Origin: an uncultured Lachnospiraceae bacterium
GTDB lineage: Bacteria; Bacillota; Clostridia; Lachnospirales; Lachnospiraceae
Reading direction: 5' to 3'
Length of the DNA stretch: 28,115 nucleotides
Assembly (NCBI GenBank): GCA_910585635.1
Contig: CAJUFE010000036.1
Location: forward strand, 1-28,115
Shown here: positions 15,138 through 23,527 of the stretch, one piece after another
Numbering within the stretch: position 1 is the first letter of the stretch
How the letters are laid out: each line of letters opens with the position of its first letter
The notes under the pieces: generated by a model
Told to the model about the DNA's origin: nothing
The model's input: the letters and a program-made list of their open reading frames with translations, nothing else
The model's database searches: none
Made by a program: the position numbers and the translations under genes

Positions 15138-15773
15138 ATGGATAATATCGAAAAAAGAGACTTGGAGCTGCCCTACATCTCGGATGAGGCGGTGATGGAG
15201 GAACAGAAGGTGTGCAGGCGGATCCTCCAGCGGTTGAACATGATGGACCGTTCCGACTTTGACGGGATCGGAAAGGTGGTAAAGGAACTGCTGGGAAAGT
15301 CGGAGGGCGCTTTTATCAATCCGCCCTTTTATTGTGATTACGGCTCCCACATCCAGGTGGGCAAGAATTTTTTTGCCAATTACAACTGCACCATCATCGA
15401 TGTGGCCACGGTGACGATCGGGGACAACTGCCAGCTGGCGCCCAATGTGGCGATCTACACAGCAGGCCATCCGCTCCACCCCCAGTCCAGAAATTCCTTA
15501 TATGAATATGGGATCAAGGTCACCATCGGGGATAACGTGTGGATCGGAGGCAACACCGTGATCCTTCCCGGTGTGCACATCGGAGATAATGTGGTGATCG
15601 GGGCCGGGAGCGTGGTCACCAAGGATATCCCCTCCTGGACCATGGCCGCCGGGAACCCCTGCAGAGTGATCCGGAAGATCACGGAGGAGGATAAGGGGTA
15701 TTACTATAAAGACCGGAAGTTCGACCGGGAGACCTGGCTGAAGATCGCGGCCATGGAGGAGATCAAAGAGTGA
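15138..15773 (+). CDS. sugar O-acetyltransferase, maltose acetyltransferase type
   Basis: A left-handed beta-helix acetyltransferase that transfers acetyl from acetyl-CoA to sugar hydroxyls. The 211 residues match the Maa/LacA/NodL group: an N-terminal helical part, INPPFYCDYGSHIQVGKNFFANYNC, the catalytic-His stretch YTAGHPLHP, and hexapeptide repeats VTIGDNVWIGGNTVILPGV followed by VIGAGSVVTKDIP and AAGNPCRVIRKI. The ATG at 15138 follows AAAGGAAG; an upstream in-frame start would pull in the tandem repeat. The exact sugar cannot be told. A strong terminator follows. Confidence 0.93.
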   Translation: MDNIEKRDLELPYISDEAVMEEQKVCRRILQRLNMMDRSDFDGIGKVVKELLGKSEGAFINPPFYCDYGSHIQVGKNFFANYNCTIIDVATVTIGDNCQLAPNVAIYTAGHPLHPQSRNSLYEYGIKVTIGDNVWIGGNTVILPGVHIGDNVVIGAGSVVTKDIPSWTMAAGNPCRVIRKITEEDKGYYYKDRKFDRETWLKIAAMEEIKE

Positions 15774-15871
15774 TCGATGGAGGGGTTGTTTGTCCTTTTG
15801 GAGTGTTCGGGCGACCTTTTAGTATATAGATCCGATAGGCCTGTTCTAATAGTTTGAGATCACAGATGAGT

Positions 15872-15899
15872 AAAAGGGACGAAATGCATCGTCCCTTTT
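15872..15899. terminator. strong, symmetrical intrinsic terminator
   Basis: AAAAGGGACGA (15872-15882) and TCGTCCCTTTT (15889-15899) pair perfectly around a 6-base loop. A/T runs on both sides allow action in both directions. It ends the acetyltransferase transcript. The next 80 bases show nothing recognisable. Confidence 0.85.
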
Positions 15900-15980
15900 G
15901 TCATTACAACTACTGTTAAGGTCGTAGCGTACCTGTCATAGATGATCTGCGCGTAAAGCGGCAGTCCCAAAAACGAAAAT

Positions 15981-15999
15981 AGTGTGACCAGGTAACACT
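15981..15999. promoter_or_regulatory. 19-bp operator-like palindrome upstream of the flavin reductase gene
   Basis: AGTGTGACCAGGTAACACT is symmetrical about its central A, with eight of nine arm positions paired. It lies 33 bases before a possible -10 (TATGAT, 16032-16037) and about 100 bases before the coding start, in the place of an activator or repressor site. It contains T-N11-A spacings of LysR-type boxes, and a LysR gene lies just downstream of the reductase gene, but pairing the two is inference. Confidence 0.6.
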
Positions 16000-16096
16000 T
16001 TTTCGGGCAGGACAAATATTGTGCATAATGCTATGATAGATGGAAAGACAAACGGGTCTTTAAAGCTGTTTTTACAAAAAAGAGAGGAGAGAAAGC

Positions 16097-18157
16097 ATGA
16101 AAAGAAAGATCTCACTGCTCCTGACCACAGCCATGTGCCTGTCACTCGCCGCCTGTTCAGGCAGCACAGATACCCCGACCACCGAGGCCCCGGCAACGAC
16201 CGCAGCGGTCTCTACAGAGGCGGCCTCTGCACCAGAGGAGGCGGAGGCAGAGACGCCGGCCCCAGAAGGCGGCTCTATGACCCCGGGTACATATACCGCC
16301 AGCACACCAGGTATGAACGGGCAGGTGACCGTGGAGGTGACGGTGACCGAGGATAAGCTGGAGTCTGTGACCGTCACCGACCAGCAGGAGACCGTCGGCA
16401 TCGGCGCGCCCCTGTGCGATAAGGACGGGAAGGTGCTCCTGGCAGGAGGCGAAGCGCCGACCACACTGATCCCTGCAGAGATCGTGGAGGCCCAGAGCCT
16501 CAAGGTGGATACGGTCAGCGGCGCTACGATCACCAGCTATGCAGTGATCAATGGGGTGAAGGATTGCCTGACACAGGCAGGCGCCAATTTAGATGACTGG
16601 CAAAAGGAGCCTGCCCCCGCGGTCCTGGCAGAGGATGCTACGGCAGATGTGATCGTCATCGGCGGCGGCGGAGCCGGCCTGGCGGCCGCGATCTCCGCAG
16701 AACAGAACGGCGCCGGATCGGTGATCGTCCTGGAGAAGAGCGGCATGGTGGGCGGGGATACCCTGGTCAGCGGCGGTGTTTACAATAACCCCTATGAGGA
16801 GATGCAGAGCAAGCTGGAGATGACCGATGCTCTGAAGGCGGTCATCGACGCAGCCCTTTCCGAAGAGCCGGTCAATGATGAGCATAAGGCATTGCAGGAT
16901 GAGGTCCGCAGGCAATGGGAGGCCTATCAGGCCGAGGGGAAGACCGGCCTTTTTGACAGCCCGGAGTGGTTCGCCCTGCAGACCTGGATCAATGGGGATA
17001 AGGTAGGGGACATGGATCTGGTCAAGACCCTCACCCTGAATGCTATGGACGGCTTTGAATGGATCAAGAGCATCGGCATGGAGTATACGGATGTGATGGG
17101 ACAGGCCGCAGGCGCCCTCTGGCAGAGGACCCATTCCTCGGTCATGAACATGGGCACCGGCATGATCTCCACCTATGTAAAGAACATCGAGGCCTCCGAT
17201 AAGATCACCATCATGCTCAATGTCAGCGGCAAGGAGCTGATCCAGGATGAGGACGGAAAAGTGGTGGGCGTGCTGGCAGAGGATAAGTTCGGGAACCAGT
17301 GCACCTTGAACGCGGACAAGGGCGTGGTCCTGGCGACAGGCGGTTTTGCGGCCAACGGCAAGATGGTCCAGGAGTATAATACCTCCGGAAAATGGGACGA
17401 TCTGTCCAAGGTCATGACCACCAACCGTTTCAGCAGTTCCCAGGGAGACGGCATCACTATGGCAGTGGCAGCCGGTGCGTCGCTTACGGATATGGAGCAG
17501 ATCCAGCTTTTATATCTGGGAAATGTAAAGGATGGTTCCATGACAAAATATCCCAGCCGCTGTCTGACGGGAACGAACCAGGTGATCTTCATCAATAAGG
17601 AAGGGAAGCGTTTTGTCCAGGAGGACGGACGCCGGGATCAGATCTGCCTGGCGGTCCTGCAGCAGCCGGACAGCATGTACTATATCCTGGAATCCGGTGA
17701 CGGTGACTACGTAGATCTGGACAAGGCCTTATCAGGAGACGGCTTTGACTTTAAATATCTGGAAGAGAACGATTTTATCGTAGTAGGCGATACCCTTGAG
17801 GAGCTGGCTGGAAAGCTGGATATGGATCCGGCGACCCTGCAGGCCACCGTGGATACCTTTAATGAGGATGTGAAGGCCGGTAAGGACGAAGAATTTGGCC
17901 GGGCTCTCTTCTACTGCGAGCTGCAGAACGGGCCTTGGGTGGCCACCGCCCGCACCGCCTGTATCCACCACACCATGGGCGGCGTGACCATCGATACAGA
18001 AGGGCATGTCCTGAACGAGGACGGAGAGATCATCCCTGGCCTTGTGGCCGCAGGCGAGGTGACCGGCGGGATCCATGGCGGGAACCGTCTGGGCGGCAAC
18101 GCGATCGTGGATACGGTCGTGTTCGGCAAGATCGCCGGCGAGACGATCGCCAAATGA
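16097..18157 (+). CDS. lipoprotein flavin reductase with FMN-binding and FAD (fumarate reductase-like) domains
   Basis: This 686-residue protein belongs to the extracytoplasmic flavoprotein reductases related to fumarate and urocanate reductases. Order: signal peptide with lipobox LAAC (Cys20); acidic/Thr-rich linker; FMN-binding domain with the ApbE-type attachment motif DTVSGATIT (FMN expected on Thr146); FAD domain from VIVIGGGGAGLAAA (residues 186-198). Residues matching the fumarate-reductase site are present: the Arg pair in EDGRRDQI (512-513), His624/625 in IHHTMGG and Arg664 in GGNRLGGNA. Where fumarate reductases have IQxHPT, this protein reads IQLLYL, so the substrate His is missing and the acceptor is probably not fumarate. 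It is likely a terminal reductase outside the membrane, fed by a membrane electron chain. GAGAGGAGAG precedes the ATG. Confidence 0.92.
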   Translation: MKRKISLLLTTAMCLSLAACSGSTDTPTTEAPATTAAVSTEAASAPEEAEAETPAPEGGSMTPGTYTASTPGMNGQVTVEVTVTEDKLESVTVTDQQETVGIGAPLCDKDGKVLLAGGEAPTTLIPAEIVEAQSLKVDTVSGATITSYAVINGVKDCLTQAGANLDDWQKEPAPAVLAEDATADVIVIGGGGAGLAAAISAEQNGAGSVIVLEKSGMVGGDTLVSGGVYNNPYEEMQSKLEMTDALKAVIDAALSEEPVNDEHKALQDEVRRQWEAYQAEGKTGLFDSPEWFALQTWINGDKVGDMDLVKTLTLNAMDGFEWIKSIGMEYTDVMGQAAGALWQRTHSSVMNMGTGMISTYVKNIEASDKITIMLNVSGKELIQDEDGKVVGVLAEDKFGNQCTLNADKGVVLATGGFAANGKMVQEYNTSGKWDDLSKVMTTNRFSSSQGDGITMAVAAGASLTDMEQIQLLYLGNVKDGSMTKYPSRCLTGTNQVIFINKEGKRFVQEDGRRDQICLAVLQQPDSMYYILESGDGDYVDLDKALSGDGFDFKYLEENDFIVVGDTLEELAGKLDMDPATLQATVDTFNEDVKAGKDEEFGRALFYCELQNGPWVATARTACIHHTMGGVTIDTEGHVLNEDGEIIPGLVAAGEVTGGIHGGNRLGGNAIVDTVVFGKIAGETIAK

Positions 18158-18196
18158 GCGTCACGAGAAAACGGAGCATGATCAGATGAGATGAAC

Positions 18197-18247
18197 GGGG
18201 CTGTCGCAAATGCATCGACCAGCTATTTGCGGCAGCCCTTCTTTTTT
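18197..18247 (+). terminator. intrinsic terminator of the flavin reductase gene
   Basis: GGGCTGTCGCAAAT (18198-18211) pairs with ATTTGCGGCAGCCC (18225-18238), 14 pairs with one G-U, followed by TTCTTTTTT. It lies 40 bases after the stop codon and separates the reductase from the LysR gene. Confidence 0.85.
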
Positions 18248-18324
18248 CGGATGTGCTGCGGTCCACGGTCCGCGCAGCAGATGCCGGGAACGACCATTTT
18301 TGACCGTATATCTCCACGCGCCTC

Positions 18325-18355
18325 TTGTGCCGGGAGCGATGGATAGTGGTATAAT
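18325..18355 (+). promoter_or_regulatory. promoter of the LysR-type regulator gene
   Basis: TATAAT (18350-18355) preceded by TGG makes an extended -10. TTGTGC (18325-18330) is a possible -35, at a long 19-base spacing. The dyad GATATGGATATC (18359-18370) lies over the expected start site. Confidence 0.55.
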
Positions 18356-18405
18356 ATCGATATGGATATCTATACGGATACACAAGATGATACATGGAGG
18401 AAGGC

Positions 18406-19329
18406 ATGAACACCAAGCAACTCACCACATTTGTCACACTCACAGACACCGGGAACTATATCAAGGCTTCTGACCGCCTCAGCTATGCGCCGTCCACACT
18501 GGCCAAGCATATCCGCAGCTTGGAGAGCGAGCTGGGGGTCAGGCTGGTGGAATATAGAGGGAACAAGATCTTTCTCACAGAGGAAGGGCAGCGGTTCCAT
18601 GGATATGCTATGAAGATCTTGGAGACCTACTGGGCCGCCACAGAGGAATTTAGCGCCTCGGGGAGTCTGCAGGGGTCGATCCGGGTAGCGGGCGGGGAGC
18701 CCATCGCCGGGTTCAGCTTATCCCGCCTTTTCCTGGATTTTTCTGCACAATATCCTAATGTATATACCAGTGTGCAGATCATCAATTGCGCCCGCATCCC
18801 CGCGTGGATCCGGGAGAGGGAAGTGGATATGGGATATACCTATGAGATGGAGATCCTGGATAATGACCATTTTTCCAGTATCCCTCTGTTTAATGAACCG
18901 ATCTGTCTCATGACCACTAAGGACAATCCCTTAGCCTCCTATGACAAGGTATATTATCAAGACCTGAAAGGGCAGAAATTCGCGTTCACATACGACGACT
19001 GCTGTTTTACTATGGTATTCCGCAACCGGATGCGAAGAGAAGGCGCGCTGCCTTCCTCTGAGCTCTTCCTGGGCAGTGAATCCGCGATCATGAACAGTGT
19101 ATACCAAGATCATCGGATCGCGCTGATGCCCCTGGCCTCGGTCCCGCTGGTGCAGGATGACCGGCTGATCTGCCTGCCGTGGGCAGATGAGCCATTGCGC
19201 TCATGGGTCCAGATCCTATATGACCGGGGCAGGCGTTTGAGCCCGATCGAAAAAGAACTGATCCGGCAGACCAAAGACTATGTGGAGGATATGGTCCGGA
19301 AGAGCGATGGACAGCTCTGTTTTCCTTAA
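18406..19329 (+). CDS. LysR-family transcriptional regulator
   Basis: 307 residues with an N-terminal winged helix-turn-helix (QLTTFVTLTDTGNYIKASDRLSYAPSTLAKHIRSLE) and a C-terminal periplasmic-binding-protein-like effector domain, the LysR layout. The ATG at 18406 follows GGAGGAAGG; a start at 18394 would place that site inside the gene. The regulator lies downstream of, and in line with, the flavin reductase gene but has its own promoter. Regulation of the reductase in response to its substrate is a reasonable guess, supported by the palindrome at 15981-15999, but the effector is unknown. Confidence 0.92.
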   Translation: MNTKQLTTFVTLTDTGNYIKASDRLSYAPSTLAKHIRSLESELGVRLVEYRGNKIFLTEEGQRFHGYAMKILETYWAATEEFSASGSLQGSIRVAGGEPIAGFSLSRLFLDFSAQYPNVYTSVQIINCARIPAWIREREVDMGYTYEMEILDNDHFSSIPLFNEPICLMTTKDNPLASYDKVYYQDLKGQKFAFTYDDCCFTMVFRNRMRREGALPSSELFLGSESAIMNSVYQDHRIALMPLASVPLVQDDRLICLPWADEPLRSWVQILYDRGRRLSPIEKELIRQTKDYVEDMVRKSDGQLCFP

Positions 19330-19334
19330 AAGGA

Positions 19335-20282
19335 TCACCAGTAGACCCCTTCATAGGCATGGAATAACTGCCACTCAAAGCCATCAAAAAGATCTTCCGG
19401 CCGGACCGGCTCACCCCGCAGGATAAAATACCGCCAGTCCTTTGCGCCGTCATAAAGGTCGTAGTGTCCGTTGGCGCTGTTCACCTGTATGCGCAGGTTG
19501 CAGGCGCCATCGGTCTCCTGCACGATCGTCTGGATCATCGCCTGGACCTGTTCCTGCACTCTTTTTTCAAAGGCTTCTTTTTCTGCCCCGGTAAGGGTCC
19601 CGTCATCCATGCTCAGATGGAAGCACACCTCGATCGGAAAATGGTCGAAGATCTCTCTGTACTGGATCTGGGACAGGCAGAGCATGGTCTCTTCCTTTTT
19701 CAGACGTTCCAGCAGCTCATCGTCATAACGCTTTCCGGCTGCCTGGGCCCGTTCATACGCCTCCTTCTGGGCGCTGGTATAGCTGTGTACCGGGTTCCCT
19801 ATGTGGATGGAGCAGTAGGACTTTCCCAGCGGCTGCTCCAGCGTCAGGTCTTCAAAGGTCCCCTCATCAAAAAAGTCGATCACATATCGCTGCAGATAGT
19901 ATTGCCGCAGGTGCTCCTTGAGCCATGACAGCTGCTGGGCTTCCAGACCGGACATATTCTCCAAGGTCTGTGTAAAGATCTGGCCCTTCTGATCGGGATA
20001 GGTGACCGTCCACTGATCGTACACATAAGGGTCCGAATGGTAGCCGCAGTCACAGTCCTCGCCCTCCACCACCACGGTCTCCTTTTCACCGATCTGGGCT
20101 CCCTCGCCAAATATGATCCGGAGCTGGTCCCGGTAGCGCAGGGGGTAGTCATCCGTGTAATGGATCCCATCCCCTGTAGCTCTATGCTGGATGTGGTACC
20201 CGATGATGCCCATGCCGGCTGCGGCCAGTACCGCCGTTAAGGACAGGAGCAGGACCCGGCGGGTCTTTTTTTCTTTTATCAT
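19335..20282 (-). CDS. membrane-anchored extracytoplasmic protein, function unknown
   Basis: 315 residues. A basic start (MIKEKKTRR) and one hydrophobic segment (VLLLSLTAVLAAAGMGIIGY) anchor a large polar domain. The domain has CDCGY (a CxC pair) near residue 80, a long helical charged middle (AQKEAYERAQAAGKRYDDELLERL) and an aromatic C-terminus ending YEGVYW. I recognise no family. AAGGAG lies 8 bases before the ATG. It converges on the LysR gene with only 5 bases between the stops, and no terminator is evident in that gap. It is 111 bases downstream of the ABC gene on the same strand. Confidence 0.8.
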   Translation of the reverse strand: MIKEKKTRRVLLLSLTAVLAAAGMGIIGYHIQHRATGDGIHYTDDYPLRYRDQLRIIFGEGAQIGEKETVVVEGEDCDCGYHSDPYVYDQWTVTYPDQKGQIFTQTLENMSGLEAQQLSWLKEHLRQYYLQRYVIDFFDEGTFEDLTLEQPLGKSYCSIHIGNPVHSYTSAQKEAYERAQAAGKRYDDELLERLKKEETMLCLSQIQYREIFDHFPIEVCFHLSMDDGTLTGAEKEAFEKRVQEQVQAMIQTIVQETDGACNLRIQVNSANGHYDLYDGAKDWRYFILRGEPVRPEDLFDGFEWQLFHAYEGVYW

Positions 20283-20393
20283 CTATCGGTCTCCTTATTT
20301 TCAACGCTTTTTGGCAAGATGCATGTCCGGAGCCCTGTTTGGTGCGTTGCCAGGCACATGGTGAGACGCTGGAGGCTTGGCCTTTCTGCACTT

Positions 20394-21839
20394 TCAGGGG
20401 AAGCAGACCAACTCTCCGCCCAGCAGGGAGACGTCCTCCCTTTGGTGGGTGGAGATCAGCAGCAGCCTGTCGGCACTCATTTCTAAGACATAGCGGATCA
20501 CCTCCTGGCGGGTCTCGTCATCCAGGCCGGTGAAGGGCTCGTCCATGACGATCATGTCCGAGGGAGCCAGAAGGGCGCGGGCGATGGCGGTCCGACGTTT
20601 CATGCCGCCGCTCAAGGTAGCCACAGGGCGGGTGAGGCATCCCTCCGGTAAGATCTTCGCCAGCTCCCGGCGGATCGACGCGGTGGAAAGGCCGGGTACG
20701 GCCAGGCGGATATTGTCGATCGGAGAAAAGCCCTCGCACAGCCGGTCCTCCTGAAAAACGGCGGAGACAGAGAAGGGAGAGGAGGGAGCGGAGGAAGGAA
20801 CGGTGAGCGCCACAGACCCGGCATCCGGCTGCTCCAGGCCCAGCAGGACCCGGAAAAAGGTGGTCTTCCCGGAGCCGGAGGGTCCCATGATGCAGCAGGG
20901 GACTCCCGCACTGGCGTGAAAGCAGACCTTACGGAGGACCTGCAGGTCCCCGAAGCTTTTATCCAGGTCCTGGGCAGAGAGCCAGCTGTGTCCGTTCCCC
21001 TGGACAGAGACCCTGCTGTGCCGGTCATGCCTGCCCTTAGGGAGCAGCGGTCTCCGCCCTGTCCGCTCCAGCAAAAGTAAGAACACCCGCTCCGAGAGCA
21101 AGCTGATCAGGATGATCGTGAAGGTCCAGGCGAAAAGCTCTGCTGTGCTTAAGTACACCTTGGACAGGTAGAGCTGTTCCCCGATGGTGTGGGAGGGGAC
21201 GCCGATGACCTCGGCGGCGATCCCCGCCTTCCAGCTCATCCCCAGGGCGGTCCTGCAGCCGCTCATCAGGTAGGGGAGGAGGGCAGGCCAGTAAAGCCCG
21301 ATGAGCTTTGGCCATCCACGGATCTGAAAGACCGCTGCCATCTCCAAAAGCTTCCTGTCGGTGCTCTTCAGGCCGGCGATCGTCTGGACATAGAGCATGG
21401 GGAACACCACCAGATAGGAGGTCAGCACCGCCAGATCCTCCGAGCCGGTCCAGATCAGGGCCAGGATGATGAAGGAGGCCAGGGGCACCGAGTTCATAAA
21501 GGTGATGGCCGGAGCCAAAAGGACCTGCAAAAAAGAAAAGCGGAAGGCCAGCCATCCCACGAAGATCCCGGTAAAAAAAGCGGTCAAGAACCCCAGGCCG
21601 ATCTTCCCGAAGGAGGTGGCCACGGAGCGCCAGAAAGCGGCCGTGGGCAGCAGGGAGGCCAGGGCCTTTACCACCTGGAGGGGGCCGGCCAAAAGGATAT
21701 GGCTCCCCACCGCCCAGGCTCCGATCTGCCAGAGGGCGAGCCAGAAAAGGAGGACCGGCAAGGCCCTCCGATATTTTGCAGGATCCCCGGAAGGATATGT
21801 GGACAGCGCCCTTTTTAGGGCCTTGGGAAAAAGCTCCAT
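20394..21839 (-). CDS. fused ABC importer: permease and ATPase in one chain (SsuC/TauC-SsuB/TauB-like)
   Basis: 481 residues. Residues about 25-260 form a membrane permease of the nitrate/sulfonate/taurine group, with hydrophobic segments and the EAA-type loop EMAAVFQIRGWPKLIGLYWPAL at about 166-187. Residues about 285-481 form an ABC ATPase: Walker A GPSGSGKTT (319-327), Q-loop FQEDRL (363-368), signature LSGGMKRR (409-416), Walker B MIVMDEP (429-435) and His465 in STHQRED. These are normally two genes; here one uninterrupted frame links them through a short basic linker. The ATG at 21839 follows AAGGAG. A substrate-binding lipoprotein lies 63 bases upstream on the same strand. The substrate is unknown. 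Confidence 0.92.
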   Translation of the reverse strand: MELFPKALKRALSTYPSGDPAKYRRALPVLLFWLALWQIGAWAVGSHILLAGPLQVVKALASLLPTAAFWRSVATSFGKIGLGFLTAFFTGIFVGWLAFRFSFLQVLLAPAITFMNSVPLASFIILALIWTGSEDLAVLTSYLVVFPMLYVQTIAGLKSTDRKLLEMAAVFQIRGWPKLIGLYWPALLPYLMSGCRTALGMSWKAGIAAEVIGVPSHTIGEQLYLSKVYLSTAELFAWTFTIILISLLSERVFLLLLERTGRRPLLPKGRHDRHSRVSVQGNGHSWLSAQDLDKSFGDLQVLRKVCFHASAGVPCCIMGPSGSGKTTFFRVLLGLEQPDAGSVALTVPSSAPSSPFSVSAVFQEDRLCEGFSPIDNIRLAVPGLSTASIRRELAKILPEGCLTRPVATLSGGMKRRTAIARALLAPSDMIVMDEPFTGLDDETRQEVIRYVLEMSADRLLLISTHQREDVSLLGGELVCFP

Positions 21840-21902
21840 GACAGGCTCCTTTTTAAGTAAAAATGAGGATCCGCCGCCGGACAGACGGCGTTCCAAAGGG
21901 CG

Positions 21903-23108
21903 TTATCTGCCCAGATAGTAGAAGTCATCACCTGGCAGCGCACCGCCTACGGACTTAGGATCCTGGTCGAAAAGGACCTTGAGATACCCGCTTAAGGCCG
22001 TCTTCATCTCCTCGCCTGTGATGCAGGTGATATTACAATAAGGAAGGGCGGCCTTAGCTACCGGAGCTTTTTCGATGATGCCCGTCTTGACCACCAGTTC
22101 GGCGGCTTTATCCGGCTGGTCCTTTGCATAGGCGGCCGACTTTTCATGTTCTTCCAGGAAGGCGGCCACAGCCTCCGGGTTTTCCTCCAGGAAGGCCCGG
22201 CGCACCAGCGTGACCCCGGTCACCATGCTGCTGCCGTCCGCTGTCTGCAGAGCCTCCCATTCTTTCGTTAAGTCCAGCACGATCTGCAGCGCGTCATTTT
22301 GCGCGGTCGCCACGGTCACAAAAGGCTGGGGCAGGATCCCGATCCCCTCCGGCTGTTGTGCCAAAAGGGCGGCCACCTCTGTGGGCTCCGACTTAAACTC
22401 CAGGGTCACATCCCCCTCCGCCAGGCCATTAGCCTCCAGCAGATAGCGGAGCACATGCTCCGGGGTCGTCCCCTTGCCGGTGGTGTAGACCGTCTTTCCC
22501 TTCAGGTCGGCCATGGTCTTGATGCGATCATCGGAGGAGATCCCGTAGAGGACGCCCAGGGTATTGATATCGATGACGGCTACCTGCCCCTCGGTCTTGT
22601 TATACAAGGTGCTGGCCACATTGGCGGGGACTAGGGCGATATCCACGTCGCCGCTCAGCACCTTGGGGAGGAGTTCGTCCGCGGCGGTCACCATGGTGAA
22701 GGAATAGGGATCTGTCGTCTTCCCGCTTTCCGCCATCTCCATCAAGAACACCAGGCCCATGGAGGTGGGTCCCTTTAAAGAGCCGATCCGCACTTCTGTG
22801 CCGGTCTGGTCCTTGGCTTCATCGGTGTCTTCTCCGCTTTCCGCCTCATCGTCTGGAGCATCTGCAAGATCGGTGCCTTCTGCGGCGGCGTCCGCCTGTT
22901 CGTCAGATGGGGCTTTGGCCATCCCGCTTTCATCAAGGGCGGCTGCTCCGTCGCCGTCCTTTCCGTTCCCTCCGGCAGCATCGCCGGATGTATCGGCCTC
23001 TGCTGCTACAGTACTTTCGGTCGGACCCTCCTTCCCGGCTCCGCCGCATCCGGTGAGCATAGCCAGGGCAAGAGCACAGGCAAGAGAGCGTAGGATCATC
23101 TTCTTCAT
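21903..23108 (-). CDS. ABC transporter substrate-binding lipoprotein (NMT1/SsuA-like)
   Basis: 401 residues: signal peptide with lipobox LTGC (Cys21), about 80 residues of Ala/Asp/Glu-rich linker, then a periplasmic-binding fold of the NMT1/SsuA type beginning VRIGSLKGPTSMGLVFLM. Typical features are LLPKVLSGDVDIALVPANVA, LKGKTVYTTGKGTTPEHVLRYLL and the C-terminal EENPEAVAAFLEEHEKSAAY. The start at 23108 gives a normal signal peptide; a long upstream open extension (to 23363) runs through the promoter and a repeat and is not credible. The gene order, binding protein then permease-ATPase fusion, gives a complete importer in two genes. Confidence 0.92.
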   Translation of the reverse strand: MKKMILRSLACALALAMLTGCGGAGKEGPTESTVAAEADTSGDAAGGNGKDGDGAAALDESGMAKAPSDEQADAAAEGTDLADAPDDEAESGEDTDEAKDQTGTEVRIGSLKGPTSMGLVFLMEMAESGKTTDPYSFTMVTAADELLPKVLSGDVDIALVPANVASTLYNKTEGQVAVIDINTLGVLYGISSDDRIKTMADLKGKTVYTTGKGTTPEHVLRYLLEANGLAEGDVTLEFKSEPTEVAALLAQQPEGIGILPQPFVTVATAQNDALQIVLDLTKEWEALQTADGSSMVTGVTLVRRAFLEENPEAVAAFLEEHEKSAAYAKDQPDKAAELVVKTGIIEKAPVAKAALPYCNITCITGEEMKTALSGYLKVLFDQDPKSVGGALPGDDFYYLGR

Positions 23109-23138
23109 CCACTTGTTCCTTCTTTCATACAGATTTAC

Positions 23139-23158
23139 AAAGGATAGCGTATCCCTTT
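23139..23158. repeat. inverted repeat in the leader of the ABC binding-protein gene
   Basis: AAAGGATA (23139-23146) and TATCCCTTT (23150-23158) pair around GCG with one bulged base. It sits between the predicted transcription start and the ribosome binding site, so it could be an operator or an RNA hairpin. Confidence 0.45.
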
Positions 23159-23166
23159 GCGTAATG

Positions 23167-23195
23167 ATCATAACACAAAATGATGGATATGTCGA
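23167..23195 (-). promoter_or_regulatory. sigma-A-like promoter of the ABC importer operon
   Basis: On the - strand, TCGACA (23190-23195) and TATGAT (23167-23172) are separated by 17 bases. This gives a leader of about 50 bases before the binding-protein gene. Confidence 0.65.
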
Positions 23196-23263
23196 TCCAC
23201 CCGGTCTTTTCGATGAGGCTGTGCCGGTCATCTGGTTACTTTTCACACCCACACCAAGGCGTC

Positions 23264-23292
23264 TTATTGCATAGAGATGTTGCAAAGGGGTC
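23264..23292 (-). repeat. dispersed 28-29 bp repeat, copy 2
   Basis: Inverted relative to the copy at 61-88, with 26 of 29 aligned positions identical. The string GGAGCGAGAGCGCG follows directly on the + strand (23293-23306). Confidence 0.45.
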
Positions 23293-23487
23293 GGAGCGAG
23301 AGCGCGTCCCTGTGGGGGACCGGGGCTCCGGGTGCGGACGGGTGACCGACTATACACCTGCACCTATTTAACAATTGGCATGGGAGTGAACAATAACGTC
23401 ATCTGCAAGAGGACGGAAAAGATGCCGCAAAACTTGAAAAAAAGTCTTTTTTTCATGAAGATGAAATGGTTTTCTTAAGTACCCCTG

Positions 23488-23496
23488 TGCTATAAT
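23488..23496 (+). promoter_or_regulatory. extended -10 promoter in front of the inverted-repeat element
   Basis: TGCTATAAT is an extended -10; no good -35 is seen. A transcript from here would enter the left 28-bp palindrome (23528-23555), which is followed by seven T residues and could act as a terminator. The 23371-23487 stretch holds only an A7/T7 hairpin (23436-23454). Confidence 0.5.
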
Positions 23497-23527
23497 GCCT
23501 TTATAGTTAAAAAGAACATGTCGAAGA

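Noticed and set aside
18359..18370. GATATGGATATC dyad at the LysR gene start as an autoregulatory site
   Set aside because: Short, A/T-rich and without a second supporting copy; kept only as a note in the promoter entry.
23109..23363. N-terminal extension of the ABC binding protein
   Set aside because: It would place the signal peptide about 85 residues inside and reads through the promoter and a repeat. Its segment RSPVRTRSPGPP briefly suggested a tRNA 3' end, but no tRNA fold could be drawn.
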